NCBI RefSeq assembly: GCF_907165045.1
Contig: NZ_CAJRAU010000005.1
Span: 310,001-374,000 of the forward strand
Source: Dyadobacter linearis
GTDB lineage: Bacteria; Bacteroidota; Bacteroidia; Cytophagales; Spirosomataceae
Direction of reading: 5' to 3'
Length of the DNA: 64,000 nucleotides
The stretch's first letter is position 1. Each line of letters starts with the position of its first letter. Below, piece by piece: positions 44,870-54,052 of the stretch. Below the pieces are notes generated by a model that had not been told where the DNA came from, made no database searches, and worked only from the letters and a program-made list of their open reading frames with translations. The position numbers were made by a program, and so were the translations under genes.

Positions 44870-45394
44870 ATGAGTGAAAAAGTAGAGTCTACAGGAATGG
44901 AGCTGTTGAAGGAAATAGCAAATGTTTCAGGTAAGGGCGGACTGTTCCGTATTCTCAAACCAAGCCGCGCCGGAGTTATCGTTGAAAGTCTGGATGAAAA
45001 ACGCGAAAAAACGTTGATCGGACCCACCGCGCGGGTTTCTGTTCTGAAAGATGTATCTATTTTTACAGAAGGCGAGGAAGAATCAGTTCCGTTGGAAGAC
45101 GTTTTTACGAGCATCCGTGAAGCGCATGGTGAGCAGGTGGAATTGCCTGTGAAGACCTCTTCGGACAAAGAATTGATCGAATTCCTGAATAAAATTCTGC
45201 CTGATTTTGATCGTTCGAAGGTGTATGTATCTGATATCAAGAAAATTATCACCTGGTACAATTTGCTTTCGAAATACCTGCCTGAGCTGTTCATCGTTTC
45301 TGAAACAGCAGCGGAACCCGCAACTGAGGAAGTAAAGGAAGAAGCGGAGGATACTGAGAAGAAATCAGCGAAAAAAGCACAAAGCAAAGCCTGA
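44870..45394 (+). CDS. DUF5606-like Bacteroidota protein
   Basis: A 174-residue cytoplasmic protein of unknown function, conserved in Bacteroidota. The N-terminal domain (LLKEIANVSGKGGLFRILKPSRAGVIVESLDEKREK) resembles an SH3-like small barrel. The second part (FLNKILPDFDRSKVYVSDIKKIITWYNLLSKYLPELF) is helical. The tail is rich in Glu/Lys/Ala. The DUF5606 assignment is from memory of the family pattern. It sits between engB and deoC and ends at a terminator. Confidence 0.8.
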   Translation: MSEKVESTGMELLKEIANVSGKGGLFRILKPSRAGVIVESLDEKREKTLIGPTARVSVLKDVSIFTEGEEESVPLEDVFTSIREAHGEQVELPVKTSSDKELIEFLNKILPDFDRSKVYVSDIKKIITWYNLLSKYLPELFIVSETAAEPATEEVKEEAEDTEKKSAKKAQSKA

Positions 45395-45416
45395 TTTCAG
45401 GACAAATCATATTGAG

Positions 45417-45447
45417 AACCCTGTCGCAATGACGGGGTTTTCTTTTT
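45417..45447 (+). terminator. Terminator after DUF5606 gene
   Basis: AACCCTGTC pairs with GACGGGGTT (one G-T pair), 5-nt loop, followed by TTCTTTTTT. Confidence 0.8.
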
Positions 45448-45463
45448 TGACGCCCCAAAAATT

Positions 45464-46123
45464 ATGAACGCACTCTCCTCTTACATCGACCACACATTAC
45501 TGACCCCGGTAGCCAGCGAAACGGATATCAGAAAGATCTGCGAAGAAGCCTGGATCATGCAGTTCAAGGCGATTTGCGTCGCGCCTTCCTATGTTCCCTA
45601 TGTGGTAGAAATGATGGAGTTTTGTCCCATTAAAATTGAGATTGCGACGGTGATTGGCTTTCCGCTTGGTTATGCGGTCACTGCTACCAAGGTCGCTGAG
45701 GCCGAAACTGCATTGCGGGACGGTGCTACCGAGTTGGATGTAGTTATGAATCTTTCCCGGTTCAAATCGATGGCGTATCTGAGCGTCAGGGAAGAATTGC
45801 AGGAGCTATCCCAACTCGCTCACAATGCCGGCGCATTGATCAAAGTGATTATAGAAACGGGCTATCTGGATTCATTTGAATTGTACACCGCCTGCGAGAT
45901 CTGCGCCGAGTCGGGTGCTGATTTCGTTAAAACATCTACTGGTTTCGCCCCTGTCGGTGCTGAGGTTGGGGTGGTGAAAACGATGCGGCAGATATTGCCT
46001 CCGAACGTCAAAATCAAAGCCTCAGGCGGGATTAAGACTGCCGAACAGGCGATCTCGATGATCGAAGCGGGTGCTGAGCGGATCGGGACTTCTCACGGCG
46101 CTGCTATTATGGGCCAAGTATGA
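45464..46123 (+). CDS. deoC: Deoxyribose-phosphate aldolase
   Basis: A 219-residue class I aldolase that splits 2-deoxyribose-5-phosphate into glyceraldehyde-3-phosphate and acetaldehyde. Motifs: YIDHTLLTP at the start, VIGFPLGYAVTATKVAEAE, ELDVVMNLSRFKS, the Schiff-base Lys in DFVKTSTGF and KIKASGGIKT. The TGA stop shares bases with the ATG of the next gene (ATGA), coupling it to a glycosyltransferase, an odd pairing functionally. Confidence 0.96.
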   Translation: MNALSSYIDHTLLTPVASETDIRKICEEAWIMQFKAICVAPSYVPYVVEMMEFCPIKIEIATVIGFPLGYAVTATKVAEAETALRDGATELDVVMNLSRFKSMAYLSVREELQELSQLAHNAGALIKVIIETGYLDSFELYTACEICAESGADFVKTSTGFAPVGAEVGVVKTMRQILPPNVKIKASGGIKTAEQAISMIEAGAERIGTSHGAAIMGQV

Positions 46124-47235
46124 AACGGGTGATGTTACTGAGTACTGTTCACCCGCCGGCCGATCCGAGGATCTTTTATAAAATAGCGCCTGCGCTGGCC
46201 GAAATGCATGATTTAACCTGCATTTTACCTGGTTTGAACAGAGATTCAGCGAATGCATTCCGGACAGATTCAGTACCTTTTTTCAAAAATCTATTGCCGC
46301 GCATATTGATTTCGCATCCTGTTTTGTTACTTAAATGCTTATTGAACAGGCCGGATATTGTTCACATTTTTGTCCCGGAGCTTATTCCTGTTGCATTGAT
46401 TTTACAGCAGTTCGGCACGAAGGTGATTTATGAAGTACAGGAAAATCTTTACAAGAAATTCAAGATAAAGACCTATAATAACGGATTGATTTTCAGAAAG
46501 CTTTTCCATTATTTTGACCATATTGCCCGCAAAAGATTTCACTTTGTTTTCACAGAAAAAGCTTATCTGAAAGAATATAGTAAGCTAAAATATCCTTTTT
46601 CAACAATCCAGAATTTCGCCCATCTTCCACTGATCGACAGTTTTTCCAAGGTTCCCAGAAAAGTAACGCGACCAACGTTTTTCTATTCCGGGGTAATATC
46701 GCTGGAAAGGTCTTTTGATGTGATGGTAGCGGCATTTTCAGAGCTTAAAGATCTATTTCCCGATTTTCACGTACATATATTTGGAACAGTCAGGATAAGC
46801 GAAAAGGTGATCTCCGCCTTACCAGGTTTCGATCGCATCCGACAAAACCTGACTTTCCATGGCTACACGGACCAAAAGATCGCATTTGGTTATGCCGCCG
46901 GTTGCATTGCCGGAATTGCATTGCTGAAACCCGTGGGCGATTACCAGGATTCCTATACCACAAAGTTGTTTGAATATATGGCGCTGGGATTGCCGGTTAT
47001 TACATCCGACTTTCCGTCGTACCGCCAAATTGTAGAACCTTCTCAATGCGGTTTTTGTATTTGTCCTAACAACAGTAAGGCGCTATACGAGAAGCTGGTT
47101 TTTCTGATTAAGAACGAAAAAGAAAGGCTAGCAATGGGGAAAAATGGTCGGAGCTGCGTCGGTCGGCTCTACAACTGGCAAACAGAACAGACCAAACTGC
47201 TCGCCTTTTACAAGTCAGTGCACTTATCTAAGTAA
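46120..47235 (+). CDS. Glycosyltransferase family 4-like protein
   Basis: A 371-residue GT-B transferase. The opening VMLLSTVHPPADPRIFYKIAPALAEMH is typical of GT4 enzymes acting on surface polysaccharide. The C-terminal Rossmann half holds TFFYSGVISLERSFDVMVAAF and the donor-binding LFEYMALGLPVITSDFPSYRQIVE. The start overlaps deoC by four bases (ATGA). Donor and acceptor are unknown. A 139-base AT-rich gap separates it from the KAS III gene. Confidence 0.9.
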   Translation: MKRVMLLSTVHPPADPRIFYKIAPALAEMHDLTCILPGLNRDSANAFRTDSVPFFKNLLPRILISHPVLLLKCLLNRPDIVHIFVPELIPVALILQQFGTKVIYEVQENLYKKFKIKTYNNGLIFRKLFHYFDHIARKRFHFVFTEKAYLKEYSKLKYPFSTIQNFAHLPLIDSFSKVPRKVTRPTFFYSGVISLERSFDVMVAAFSELKDLFPDFHVHIFGTVRISEKVISALPGFDRIRQNLTFHGYTDQKIAFGYAAGCIAGIALLKPVGDYQDSYTTKLFEYMALGLPVITSDFPSYRQIVEPSQCGFCICPNNSKALYEKLVFLIKNEKERLAMGKNGRSCVGRLYNWQTEQTKLLAFYKSVHLSK

Positions 47236-47374
47236 AAATTCGCAAGTGTACTGACTATTATGATTTTATAAATTTATTGTTGAATTGTTCAAATATTTAG
47301 TACTACGATTTCTATGAAATATTTAACTTTCGGAATTAAAAGGAATTGTAGTTTGCGGAGTCAACTTCTCAATC

Positions 47375-48319
47375 ATGTATATTAATACAGTTAGTCATTA
47401 TTTGCCAAGCGAAGTTATTGGTAATGAATATTTTACAAATATTAACAATCTGTCCCACGAGTGGATTGTAGAACGGACCGGAATTTCAGAAAGACGTAAG
47501 GCATCAGCGGAAGAAAATACTTCCACCATGGCAATCAAAGCGGTTGAGTCCTTACTTGAGAGTATCCCTTACAGCAAAAATGAAATCGATTTGATCATTG
47601 GAGCGACTTATACTCCCTATGATACCATAGTTACGCTTGCACACGCGGTACAGCATCAGCTTCAAATCCCCGATATTCCTGTTGTCAGCATTTCGTCGGC
47701 TTGTTCCTCTCTTTTGAATGCGATCGAGATTGTCGAAGGATATTTCGCGCTGGGTAAGGCTTCCAAAGCACTGGTGGTGGTCTCCGATCATAACACTGCT
47801 TACTACAATGAAATGGACACCGTTTCGGGCCACCTCTGGGGCGACGGCGCTTCGGCGCTGCTGATCTCCAAAGAGCGGCAGACAGATTCGGATATGCACA
47901 TCAAAAAAATCATCACAGGCGGGGCTGCTACAAGCGGCAAAGCGATCGAGGCGGTGGTTTTGAGGCCGAACGACCGGGGCGTGATCATGCCTTTCGGACG
48001 TGACGTTTTCCAGAATGCGTGCGTGTATATGCCCAAAGTAAGCCAGCAGGTGTTACATGCGTGCGGACTTTCGATCGATGATCTCGATTACCTGATCCCG
48101 CACCAGGCCAATCACCGGATCAGTCTGAATGTGATCAATACCCTGGGCATTCCAGTTGAAAAGTTGATCTCGAATATTCAGTATCTGGGAAATACAGGCT
48201 GCGCAGGCTGTGCGATCGCACTTTCCGAAAACAAAGAGAAATTTAAAAAGGGTGAGAATATTGTGATTACCGTATTTGGAGGAGGTTACTCTTACGGCGC
48301 AATGCTCATTACTATTTAG
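47375..48319 (+). CDS. 3-oxoacyl-ACP synthase III family protein
   Basis: A 314-residue thiolase-fold condensing enzyme. The catalytic triad is visible: Cys in SSACSSLLNA, His in PHQANHRIS and Asn in GNTGCAG. Start HYLPSEVIGNEYF and ERTGISERRKA are FabH-like. It could be the housekeeping FabH, but Bacteroidota often carry several KAS III paralogues, and GNTGCAG in place of the common GNTSAAS supports a specialised role (inference). Monocistronic, with strong terminator. Confidence 0.9.
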   Translation: MYINTVSHYLPSEVIGNEYFTNINNLSHEWIVERTGISERRKASAEENTSTMAIKAVESLLESIPYSKNEIDLIIGATYTPYDTIVTLAHAVQHQLQIPDIPVVSISSACSSLLNAIEIVEGYFALGKASKALVVVSDHNTAYYNEMDTVSGHLWGDGASALLISKERQTDSDMHIKKIITGGAATSGKAIEAVVLRPNDRGVIMPFGRDVFQNACVYMPKVSQQVLHACGLSIDDLDYLIPHQANHRISLNVINTLGIPVEKLISNIQYLGNTGCAGCAIALSENKEKFKKGENIVITVFGGGYSYGAMLITI

Positions 48320-48330
48320 TATAAAGGATA

Positions 48331-48374
48331 AAAAAAAGCTTCCGGCCGAACACTTGTTCAGCCGGAAGCTTTTT
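48331..48374. terminator. Bidirectional terminator between KAS III and M1 peptidase genes
   Basis: A 15-bp stem (AAAAAGCTTCCGGC with GCCGGAAGCTTTTT) and a 14-nt loop lie between the convergent genes, with A and T runs on both sides. Confidence 0.85.
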
Positions 48375-48389
48375 CTATGTACTACAATA

Positions 48390-50384
48390 TCAGTTCACTT
48401 CGGGCTCCGCGTACATCACCGGCTTCCAAATATTGTTCGAAGGGTTAATATCCGGCAGACTGCGTTCCGGATCTATTGTGACCGAACGAATAGGCTGGTC
48501 GGTAGCGGCTTTGAAAGTCCAGCTTCCGCCTCTCTGCCAGATCTCGACAGGCAGCTCCACCCGCGTTTTTTTACCACTTACTTCTTCAATATCCACTTTC
48601 ACCGGCATTGCCAGCTGATCCAGGTTTTCGATTGTGACAAATGATCCTTTTTGCGGGTTTTGCTCCACATAGCTCACATCTTTCACCGCCTGATCCAGTT
48701 TATAATTCTCAAAAAACCAGCCTTTCCAGAACCAGCCCAGATCTTCTCCGGCTGCATCTTCCATCGTGCGGAAGAAATCGTACGGAGTCGGGTGTTTGAA
48801 TGCCCAGCGTTTTACATATTGTTGAAACGCGTAGTCAAAACGCTCTTTACCTAAAACCTGCTCACGCAACATTTTCAATCCCAATGCCGGCTTGTAATAT
48901 GCTTCCCAACCCAGGTTAGCCGCCTGGATCACGTCGGGGGTAGTCATAATAGGGTCTGCTTTCGGACGGAAAATGATCGGCGCCAATCTGTGCAGATCAT
49001 TCATCTGCGTGGTTTTGTATTCTCCGTTATTGAAGTTATCCGTTGAAAGGAAATTGATGAAAGTATTAAAACCTTCGTCCATCCAAGCATATTTCCGCTC
49101 GTTGTTTCCCACGATCATCGGGAACCAGTTGTGACCGAATTCGTGGTCAGTCACGCCCCAAAGATCGTCTTTGCGACTCTTGCTGCTGCAAAATACGATT
49201 CCAGGATATTCCATACCGCCCACAATTCCAGCTACGTTGGTCGCCACAGGGTAAGTATATTCATGCACATAGCTCGAATAAAATTCAATGCAGCCTTTTA
49301 CATATTCCGTAGATCTTCCCCAACCGTCCAGTCCGCCGTCCTCAGCCGGATATACCGATTGCGCGAGTGCAGTTTTTCCTTTGGGTAAATTCATTTTTGC
49401 CGCATCCCACACGAATGCTTTCGAGGTAGCCCATGCAATATCGCGCGCCTGCTGGCAGCGGAACCGCCAGGTAAGTGTACCAGATTGCTTCGGGCGTGAA
49501 GCAGGGCTTGAAACCTCCTCCGCCGAGCGGATCATCACAGTTTGGTCACTTTTGGCTGCATTCGCCAGTCTTTGTCTTTGCTCTGCGGTTAATACTTCGC
49601 CGGGATTAAGCAGCTCGCCTGATCCTACTACAATATGGTCCCAGGGAACAGTGATGTTGTAATCAAAGTCTCCGTATTCCAGGTAAAACTCGCCAGCGCC
49701 CAGGTAGGGCAGCAGGTTCCAGCCTTCGATATCGTCAAAAACAGCCACGCGCGGATACCATTGGGCCATTTCGTAAACGATCCCGTTCTTGGTTTCCAAC
49801 GTTCCCATTCTGTCTGATCCATATTCAGGGATCTTGAATGAATAGGCAATTTTGATTTTGATCACGTCGCCGTTTGGCTTCACAGGAGTCGCCAGACGGA
49901 TCTGCATGCGGGTATCGGTGATCTTGTAAGTTGCGTCTACAAACTTATCTTTTCCCTGCTGTACCGAAACCGATCTGATAGAATCGCCGCCGTCGAATCC
50001 GGTATTACCAAACCTTCCGCCCGTTACCGGCGTGGTTTTGCCACCTCTTGAATGACTGCTGAATGCATTCTGATCGAGTTGTAGCCAGATGAAATCCAGA
50101 CTTTCTGGACTGTTATTTTTGTAAGTAAGCTCAATATCGCCGGCTACTATTCCTTTCGCCTCGTCGAGTGCCACGTTGATTTTATAATCCGCCTTGTTTT
50201 GCCAGTATTTTGGCCCCGGAGCGCCGCTGCCGGTACGGTATTCATTACCCGGCTGGAAATTGAATAGTGGGTGAAACAGCACGTGCGCGTCATACGCCCC
50301 CTTTCCAGCCTGCTGCGCCATCGTATTTAAAAAGCCCAGGCTGCATATTGCCAGCAAGCCCAAACGATACATCGAAATTTTCAT
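48390..50384 (-). CDS. M1 family metallopeptidase
   Basis: A 664-residue exported zinc aminopeptidase-like protein. Signal peptide [19 protein letters not shown]. The zinc site is HEFGHNWFP with the downstream Glu in WMDEGFNTF, and the exopeptidase motif is represented by [11 protein letters not shown]. The N-terminal beta domain precedes it. No T9SS tail is seen, so it probably acts in the periplasm. Monocistronic and divergent from meaB. Confidence 0.93.
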   Translation of the reverse strand: MKISMYRLGLLAICSLGFLNTMAQQAGKGAYDAHVLFHPLFNFQPGNEYRTGSGAPGPKYWQNKADYKINVALDEAKGIVAGDIELTYKNNSPESLDFIWLQLDQNAFSSHSRGGKTTPVTGGRFGNTGFDGGDSIRSVSVQQGKDKFVDATYKITDTRMQIRLATPVKPNGDVIKIKIAYSFKIPEYGSDRMGTLETKNGIVYEMAQWYPRVAVFDDIEGWNLLPYLGAGEFYLEYGDFDYNITVPWDHIVVGSGELLNPGEVLTAEQRQRLANAAKSDQTVMIRSAEEVSSPASRPKQSGTLTWRFRCQQARDIAWATSKAFVWDAAKMNLPKGKTALAQSVYPAEDGGLDGWGRSTEYVKGCIEFYSSYVHEYTYPVATNVAGIVGGMEYPGIVFCSSKSRKDDLWGVTDHEFGHNWFPMIVGNNERKYAWMDEGFNTFINFLSTDNFNNGEYKTTQMNDLHRLAPIIFRPKADPIMTTPDVIQAANLGWEAYYKPALGLKMLREQVLGKERFDYAFQQYVKRWAFKHPTPYDFFRTMEDAAGEDLGWFWKGWFFENYKLDQAVKDVSYVEQNPQKGSFVTIENLDQLAMPVKVDIEEVSGKKTRVELPVEIWQRGGSWTFKAATDQPIRSVTIDPERSLPDINPSNNIWKPVMYAEPEVN

Positions 50385-50518
50385 TCTGATAATTAAAATT
50401 GGAAATTATAGGATTGTAAACGAGCAATATACACCTTTTCGCCTTTTTACGGATAAAAAGTTTAATTTTTACAAACCCAAACAAGACCCTTAACAAGGCA
50501 GGTATTTAACCCAAAATT

Positions 50519-51505
50519 ATGCGTGAGCGCCTTTCTTCTGATACTTATATTGACGGAATCCTAGCAGGTGACAGGGTTATCCTGAGCCGGGCAATTACAG
50601 TGGTTGAAAGCAGGCTTGCGGAAGACAAGTTACTCGCGCAGGCTATTCTGAACGGTATCTTACCTCAAACCGGACGCTCGCTCCGGATTGGGATAACCGG
50701 CATTCCGGGAGTAGGAAAAAGTACATTTATAGAAGCTCTGGGGATTTACCTAACTTCGATCAACAAGAAAGTAGCAGTACTCGCTGTGGATCCGACGAGC
50801 AGCAAATCGGCCGGGAGTATTCTGGGGGATAAAACGAGAATGGAAGAGCTTGTGAAAGATCCGCTTGCATTCATCAGACCATCCGCCACCGGACTTTCAC
50901 TGGGCGGCGTGGCCCGCAACACGCGTGAGGCCATGCTTTTGTGCGAGGCAGCGGGCTATGAAGTGATATTGATCGAGACTGTGGGCGTGGGACAATCGGA
51001 GATATTCGTAAAGGGAATGACTGACTTTTTCCTGCTGCTCGCATTGCCGGGCGCGGGCGACGAGCTGCAAGGTATCAAGAAAGGCATTGTGGAAATGGCA
51101 GATGCGGTGGTTGTCAATAAGGCCGACGGACTTTTCGCCGACGAAGCCGCTCAGGCAGCAGCTACCTTCGAAAATGCATTGCATCTGGCACAGGCCGGGG
51201 AATCGGGCGTGGCGGTGAAGGTACTGACTTGTTCGGCGCTGGAAAACAGAGGGATTCCGGAAGTCTGGGAGACCGTTCAGCAATATGTGGCTACTACGGT
51301 TAAGAACGGGTTTTTCTCAAAAAACCGGGCGGCGCAGCAGGTGGACTGGATGCATGAAATAGTGCGGCAGAAGCTGGAAGACCTGTTTTATCAAAATAAA
51401 GAAGTGAAAAAGCAGCTGCATGGAATAGAGGAAGAAGTAGGAGCCGGTAAAATGCTCCCGGCGGAGGCGGCCCAGCTACTATTGAACCTGCTATTCAAAA
51501 TATAA
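50519..51505 (+). CDS. meaB: Methylmalonyl-CoA mutase-associated GTPase MeaB
   Basis: A 328-residue G3E-type P-loop GTPase that protects and gates cobalamin loading of methylmalonyl-CoA mutase. Walker A GIPGVGKST, then VAVLAVDPTSSKSAGSILGDKTRM, RPSATGLSLGGVA, ETVGVGQSE and VVNKADG (base recognition). The C-terminal dimerisation arm is present. No mutase genes lie in the window. Confidence 0.95.
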   Translation: MRERLSSDTYIDGILAGDRVILSRAITVVESRLAEDKLLAQAILNGILPQTGRSLRIGITGIPGVGKSTFIEALGIYLTSINKKVAVLAVDPTSSKSAGSILGDKTRMEELVKDPLAFIRPSATGLSLGGVARNTREAMLLCEAAGYEVILIETVGVGQSEIFVKGMTDFFLLLALPGAGDELQGIKKGIVEMADAVVVNKADGLFADEAAQAAATFENALHLAQAGESGVAVKVLTCSALENRGIPEVWETVQQYVATTVKNGFFSKNRAAQQVDWMHEIVRQKLEDLFYQNKEVKKQLHGIEEEVGAGKMLPAEAAQLLLNLLFKI

Positions 51506-51613
51506 ATTATCCCAGATAAACCACTCAAAATTTGGGGTAAATGCATTTTTAAGGTAGGTTTGAACGTTCGATTTTAACGTATAACAAAAACAGGCTCAAC
51601 TTTTTACTGACAA

Positions 51614-52102
51614 ATGATGAAAACCCCTCACTACCTTACCCGCATCTTCTACTTTGCACTTGTTTGCCTTACGGTTTTCGCCGCATCTTGTAAAGACGAT
51701 GAAAAGGAGCCGGAACCAGAACCAGTTGATAAAAACCCGATTGTTGGAACCTGGGAATTGACCGCGATCACTCCCGAAGTTGCCGGCACTAACATTCCTG
51801 CACTGGCATTAATACCTCAATTTGCTCCCTGCATTTACGATCTTAAATTGACTTTTAACGCGAACAATACGATTACCACAGCTGATTGTCCAGCGGCAGT
51901 AACTGCAATCGGAGCTTTTGCGCCGGTTGGAGCAGAGGCAAAATGGAAAGTGAATGGTGATAAGCTTACTTTATCAGACAAAAATCAAAGTCAGGAATTA
52001 AAAATTACGCAGAACGCAACCGATCTTAACGTGATCGTAAATACTGAGACCGTAGCAACGAAGCCGCCAGTAAATGCAGTTTTGCAGTTTAAGCGCCTTT
52101 GA
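51614..52102 (+). CDS. Lipocalin-like lipoprotein
   Basis: A 162-residue exported protein with a lipoprotein signal ending LTVFAASCKDDEK, then an acidic/Pro spacer (EPEPEPVDKNP). The body begins IVGTWELTAI, typical of Bacteroidota lipocalin-like (DUF4923/DUF5004-type) domains, and contains WKVNGDKLTLSDK. No ligand is known. The CKDDEKE after Cys resembles Bacteroidota surface-export signals. Single gene with a terminator. Confidence 0.85.
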   Translation: MMKTPHYLTRIFYFALVCLTVFAASCKDDEKEPEPEPVDKNPIVGTWELTAITPEVAGTNIPALALIPQFAPCIYDLKLTFNANNTITTADCPAAVTAIGAFAPVGAEAKWKVNGDKLTLSDKNQSQELKITQNATDLNVIVNTETVATKPPVNAVLQFKRL

Positions 52103-52124
52103 TCTTCAATTAAAGCTATTTCGC

Positions 52125-52152
52125 AGCCGGGCAATTTGTCCGGCTTTTTTTT
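52125..52152. terminator. Terminator between lipoprotein and NTF2-like genes
   Basis: AGCCGG pairs with CCGGCT around a 9-nt loop and runs into eight T on the plus strand, at the 3' ends of both convergent genes. Confidence 0.7.
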
Positions 52153-52585
52153 ATCCGCTGGTATGGTCGCAAACCACCACCCATTTTCCGCTGATCTTTT
52201 TGAACAGCAGCGTGTAGTGGCCTTCCAGATCACCTTTTTCTGGGCGGGTAAGGTGAAACTTTCCTACTACGAATGCGACGCCGGGGCCGGGGAATGAGAA
52301 ATTGAGGTAAGTGAATTTGAGCTTGCCCATCGTTGCGCGGTCAGGATAGCGTTTCAGGTAACCTTCGTAGGTAGACTTGTAGCCGTAAGTAATACCGCTT
52401 TTTCCGACAAACATCAGTGAATCCGATTCCCAGTATCCGTTCATAAAAGACTTGATATCGCCTTTGTTCCAGTCGGAAACCTGGCGGTCGAGTATGGCGA
52501 AAATCTCCTCTTTGTCCTTCCCCGACTGCGCGGAAACAATGCCGGAAGTAGCCAGCAGGAACAGAGTAAAGAGCCAGTTTCTCAT
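52151..52585 (-). CDS. Exported NTF2-like (DUF4440/SnoaL-type) protein
   Basis: About 144 residues. Signal peptide NWLFTLFLLATSGIVSAQ, then an NTF2-like alpha+beta cone: helix EEIFAILDRQVSDWNKGDIKSFMNGYW, DSLMFVG, and the C-terminal strands HYTLLFKKISGKWVVVCDHTS. Such domains bind small hydrophobic ligands or act as isomerases; role unknown. I chose ATG 52585, where a signal peptide begins, rather than the 33-codon extension, which would overlap the divergent small ORF. Confidence 0.88.
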   Translation of the reverse strand: MRNWLFTLFLLATSGIVSAQSGKDKEEIFAILDRQVSDWNKGDIKSFMNGYWESDSLMFVGKSGITYGYKSTYEGYLKRYPDRATMGKLKFTYLNFSFPGPGVAFVVGKFHLTRPEKGDLEGHYTLLFKKISGKWVVVCDHTSG

Positions 52586-52630
52586 ATTTTTTGTGGATTT
52601 TTGTAAAACGGTTTTCAGGTATTCAATATA

Positions 52631-52807
52631 ATGAAAGATTTGATCGGCCAGAGAATTAGTCCTCATCAAATCAGTGAACAGCAAGAAATGGGAAAGTTTA
52701 ATGACTTCTTCAAAAGTTTGGACCGCCAGAAATATCCCTTCATTGACGGGCTCTACTACCTGTTCATGATCGTTTTTCTCCTCGTACTATTCCTTTTCTT
52801 CGCCTGA
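52631..52807 (+). CDS. 58-residue single-pass membrane protein
   Basis: A short open frame from ATG 52631 to TGA 52807, lying 45 bases from the divergent NTF2-like gene. Its first 38 residues are polar (MKDLIGQRISPHQISEQQEMG...) and it ends in one strong membrane helix (LYYLFMIVFLLVLFLFF). It stops three bases before the GTG start of the diacylglycerol kinase-like gene, so the two are likely coupled. No family recognised. Support comes from its tight placement and clear tail-anchor-like helix. Confidence 0.6.
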   Translation: MKDLIGQRISPHQISEQQEMGKFNDFFKSLDRQKYPFIDGLYYLFMIVFLLVLFLFFA

Positions 52808-52810
52808 CCA

Positions 52811-53686
52811 GTGCCTGGATCCTACCTTTTTATCTTAAATCCAAATTCGGGTACCTCAACCGGAAAAAGGACGAGCTATATCGTCGATAAAATCCAGGCG
52901 ATTGCCGGTAAGTACGATTGTGAAGCTGTGATTCTTTTCACCAAAGAACGCGGCCACGCAACTGCGCTGGTATCTGAAAACGCGGGTCTGCGCGATTGGA
53001 AGGCTATTGTGGCTGTCGGCGGCGACGGTACCATCAACGAAACTGCACAGCCGCTTGTCGGCACAGATACGCCTGTCGGTATTATTCCGCTGGGTTCTGG
53101 AAATGGTTTGGCGAGACATTTAGGTATTCCTATTGCGCTTGAAAAATCCCTGATACGGCTTTTCACCGGCGATCCGATTACGATCGACAGCGCGACACTG
53201 AACGATATTCCCTTTTTCTGCACCGCCGGAATAGGTTTCGACGCGTACGTCGGGCATTTGTTCAGCAAACAAAAAGTGCGCGGGCTTGCTTCTTACGTGA
53301 ATGTTTCATTTCGTGCGTATTGGACTTATAAACCGCAGGTACTCAAACTCAACGGATTGAATACCAATGCGTTCTCCATTTCATTTGCGAATGCAGGACA
53401 GTTTGGGAACAATGCCTGGGTAGCTCCCGAAGCCAATCTGCAGGATGGAAAGCTGGATATCTGCACGATCAAACCTTTTCCGAAATGGTACGGCACTTCC
53501 CTCGCCTACCAGCTATTTACAAAGCAAATGAAAGCCTCCCGGTTTATCGACTACCAAAGTGCGGAATACGCGGTAATAGATACAGAAACGCCGCCGATGA
53601 TCCATTATGACGGCGAGCCGCTGCAACTGAATACAACGAGGATCGAGGTGAAGATCAAGCCGCAGAGTTTGCGGGTGATTGTTTAA
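52811..53686 (+). CDS. Diacylglycerol/lipid kinase family protein (YegS-like)
   Basis: A 291-residue lipid kinase of the DAGK catalytic family. Motifs: FILNPNSGTSTGKR at the start, the nucleotide-binding VGGDGTINETAQ, and PLGSGNGLARHLGIP. The C-terminal region ends with the conserved YDGEPLQL. It phosphorylates a lipid such as diacylglycerol or a sphingoid base; Bacteroidota sphingolipids make the latter possible. Start GTG 52811, just after the small membrane ORF. Confidence 0.92.
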   Translation: MPGSYLFILNPNSGTSTGKRTSYIVDKIQAIAGKYDCEAVILFTKERGHATALVSENAGLRDWKAIVAVGGDGTINETAQPLVGTDTPVGIIPLGSGNGLARHLGIPIALEKSLIRLFTGDPITIDSATLNDIPFFCTAGIGFDAYVGHLFSKQKVRGLASYVNVSFRAYWTYKPQVLKLNGLNTNAFSISFANAGQFGNNAWVAPEANLQDGKLDICTIKPFPKWYGTSLAYQLFTKQMKASRFIDYQSAEYAVIDTETPPMIHYDGEPLQLNTTRIEVKIKPQSLRVIV

Positions 53687-53713
53687 ATTCACGAAATCAA
53701 TAAAGAAATTCAA

Positions 53714-54046
53714 ATGTCAAAGAAGAACCGTTCCGGGATCATTTATTCAACAAATCCCGAATTTGAGTTTAACGATTCAGACGACGAAGCCGAGACTTTG
53801 GCGCCGCAGCACCAGGACCTGCGCATTTGGCTCGAAAGAAAAGGCGGCGGCAAGGTAAGTACTGTAATTAAAGGATTTGTGGGGAAAAATTCGGATCTCG
53901 AAGTATTGGGCAAATTGCTCAAAAACCTCTGCGGAAGCGGCGGGACCGTGAAAGACCACGAAGTGCAGATCCAGGGCGACCACCGGGACAAGGTGATCAC
54001 CTGGCTGATCAGCAAGAATTATAAGGCAAAAAAAGCCGGAGGTTAG
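53714..54046 (+). CDS. SUI1/eIF1-family translation initiation factor (YciH-like)
   Basis: A 110-residue protein. Residues ~1-35 are an acidic, unstructured N terminus; the SUI1 domain follows: LRIWLERKGGGKVSTVIKGF, LGKLLKNLCGSGGTVKDHEVQIQGDHRDKV. Bacterial homologues discriminate start codons in vitro but are non-essential. Starts 27 bases after the kinase gene and may share its transcript. Confidence 0.94.
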   Translation: MSKKNRSGIIYSTNPEFEFNDSDDEAETLAPQHQDLRIWLERKGGGKVSTVIKGFVGKNSDLEVLGKLLKNLCGSGGTVKDHEVQIQGDHRDKVITWLISKNYKAKKAGG

Positions 54047-54052
54047 TCCGGC

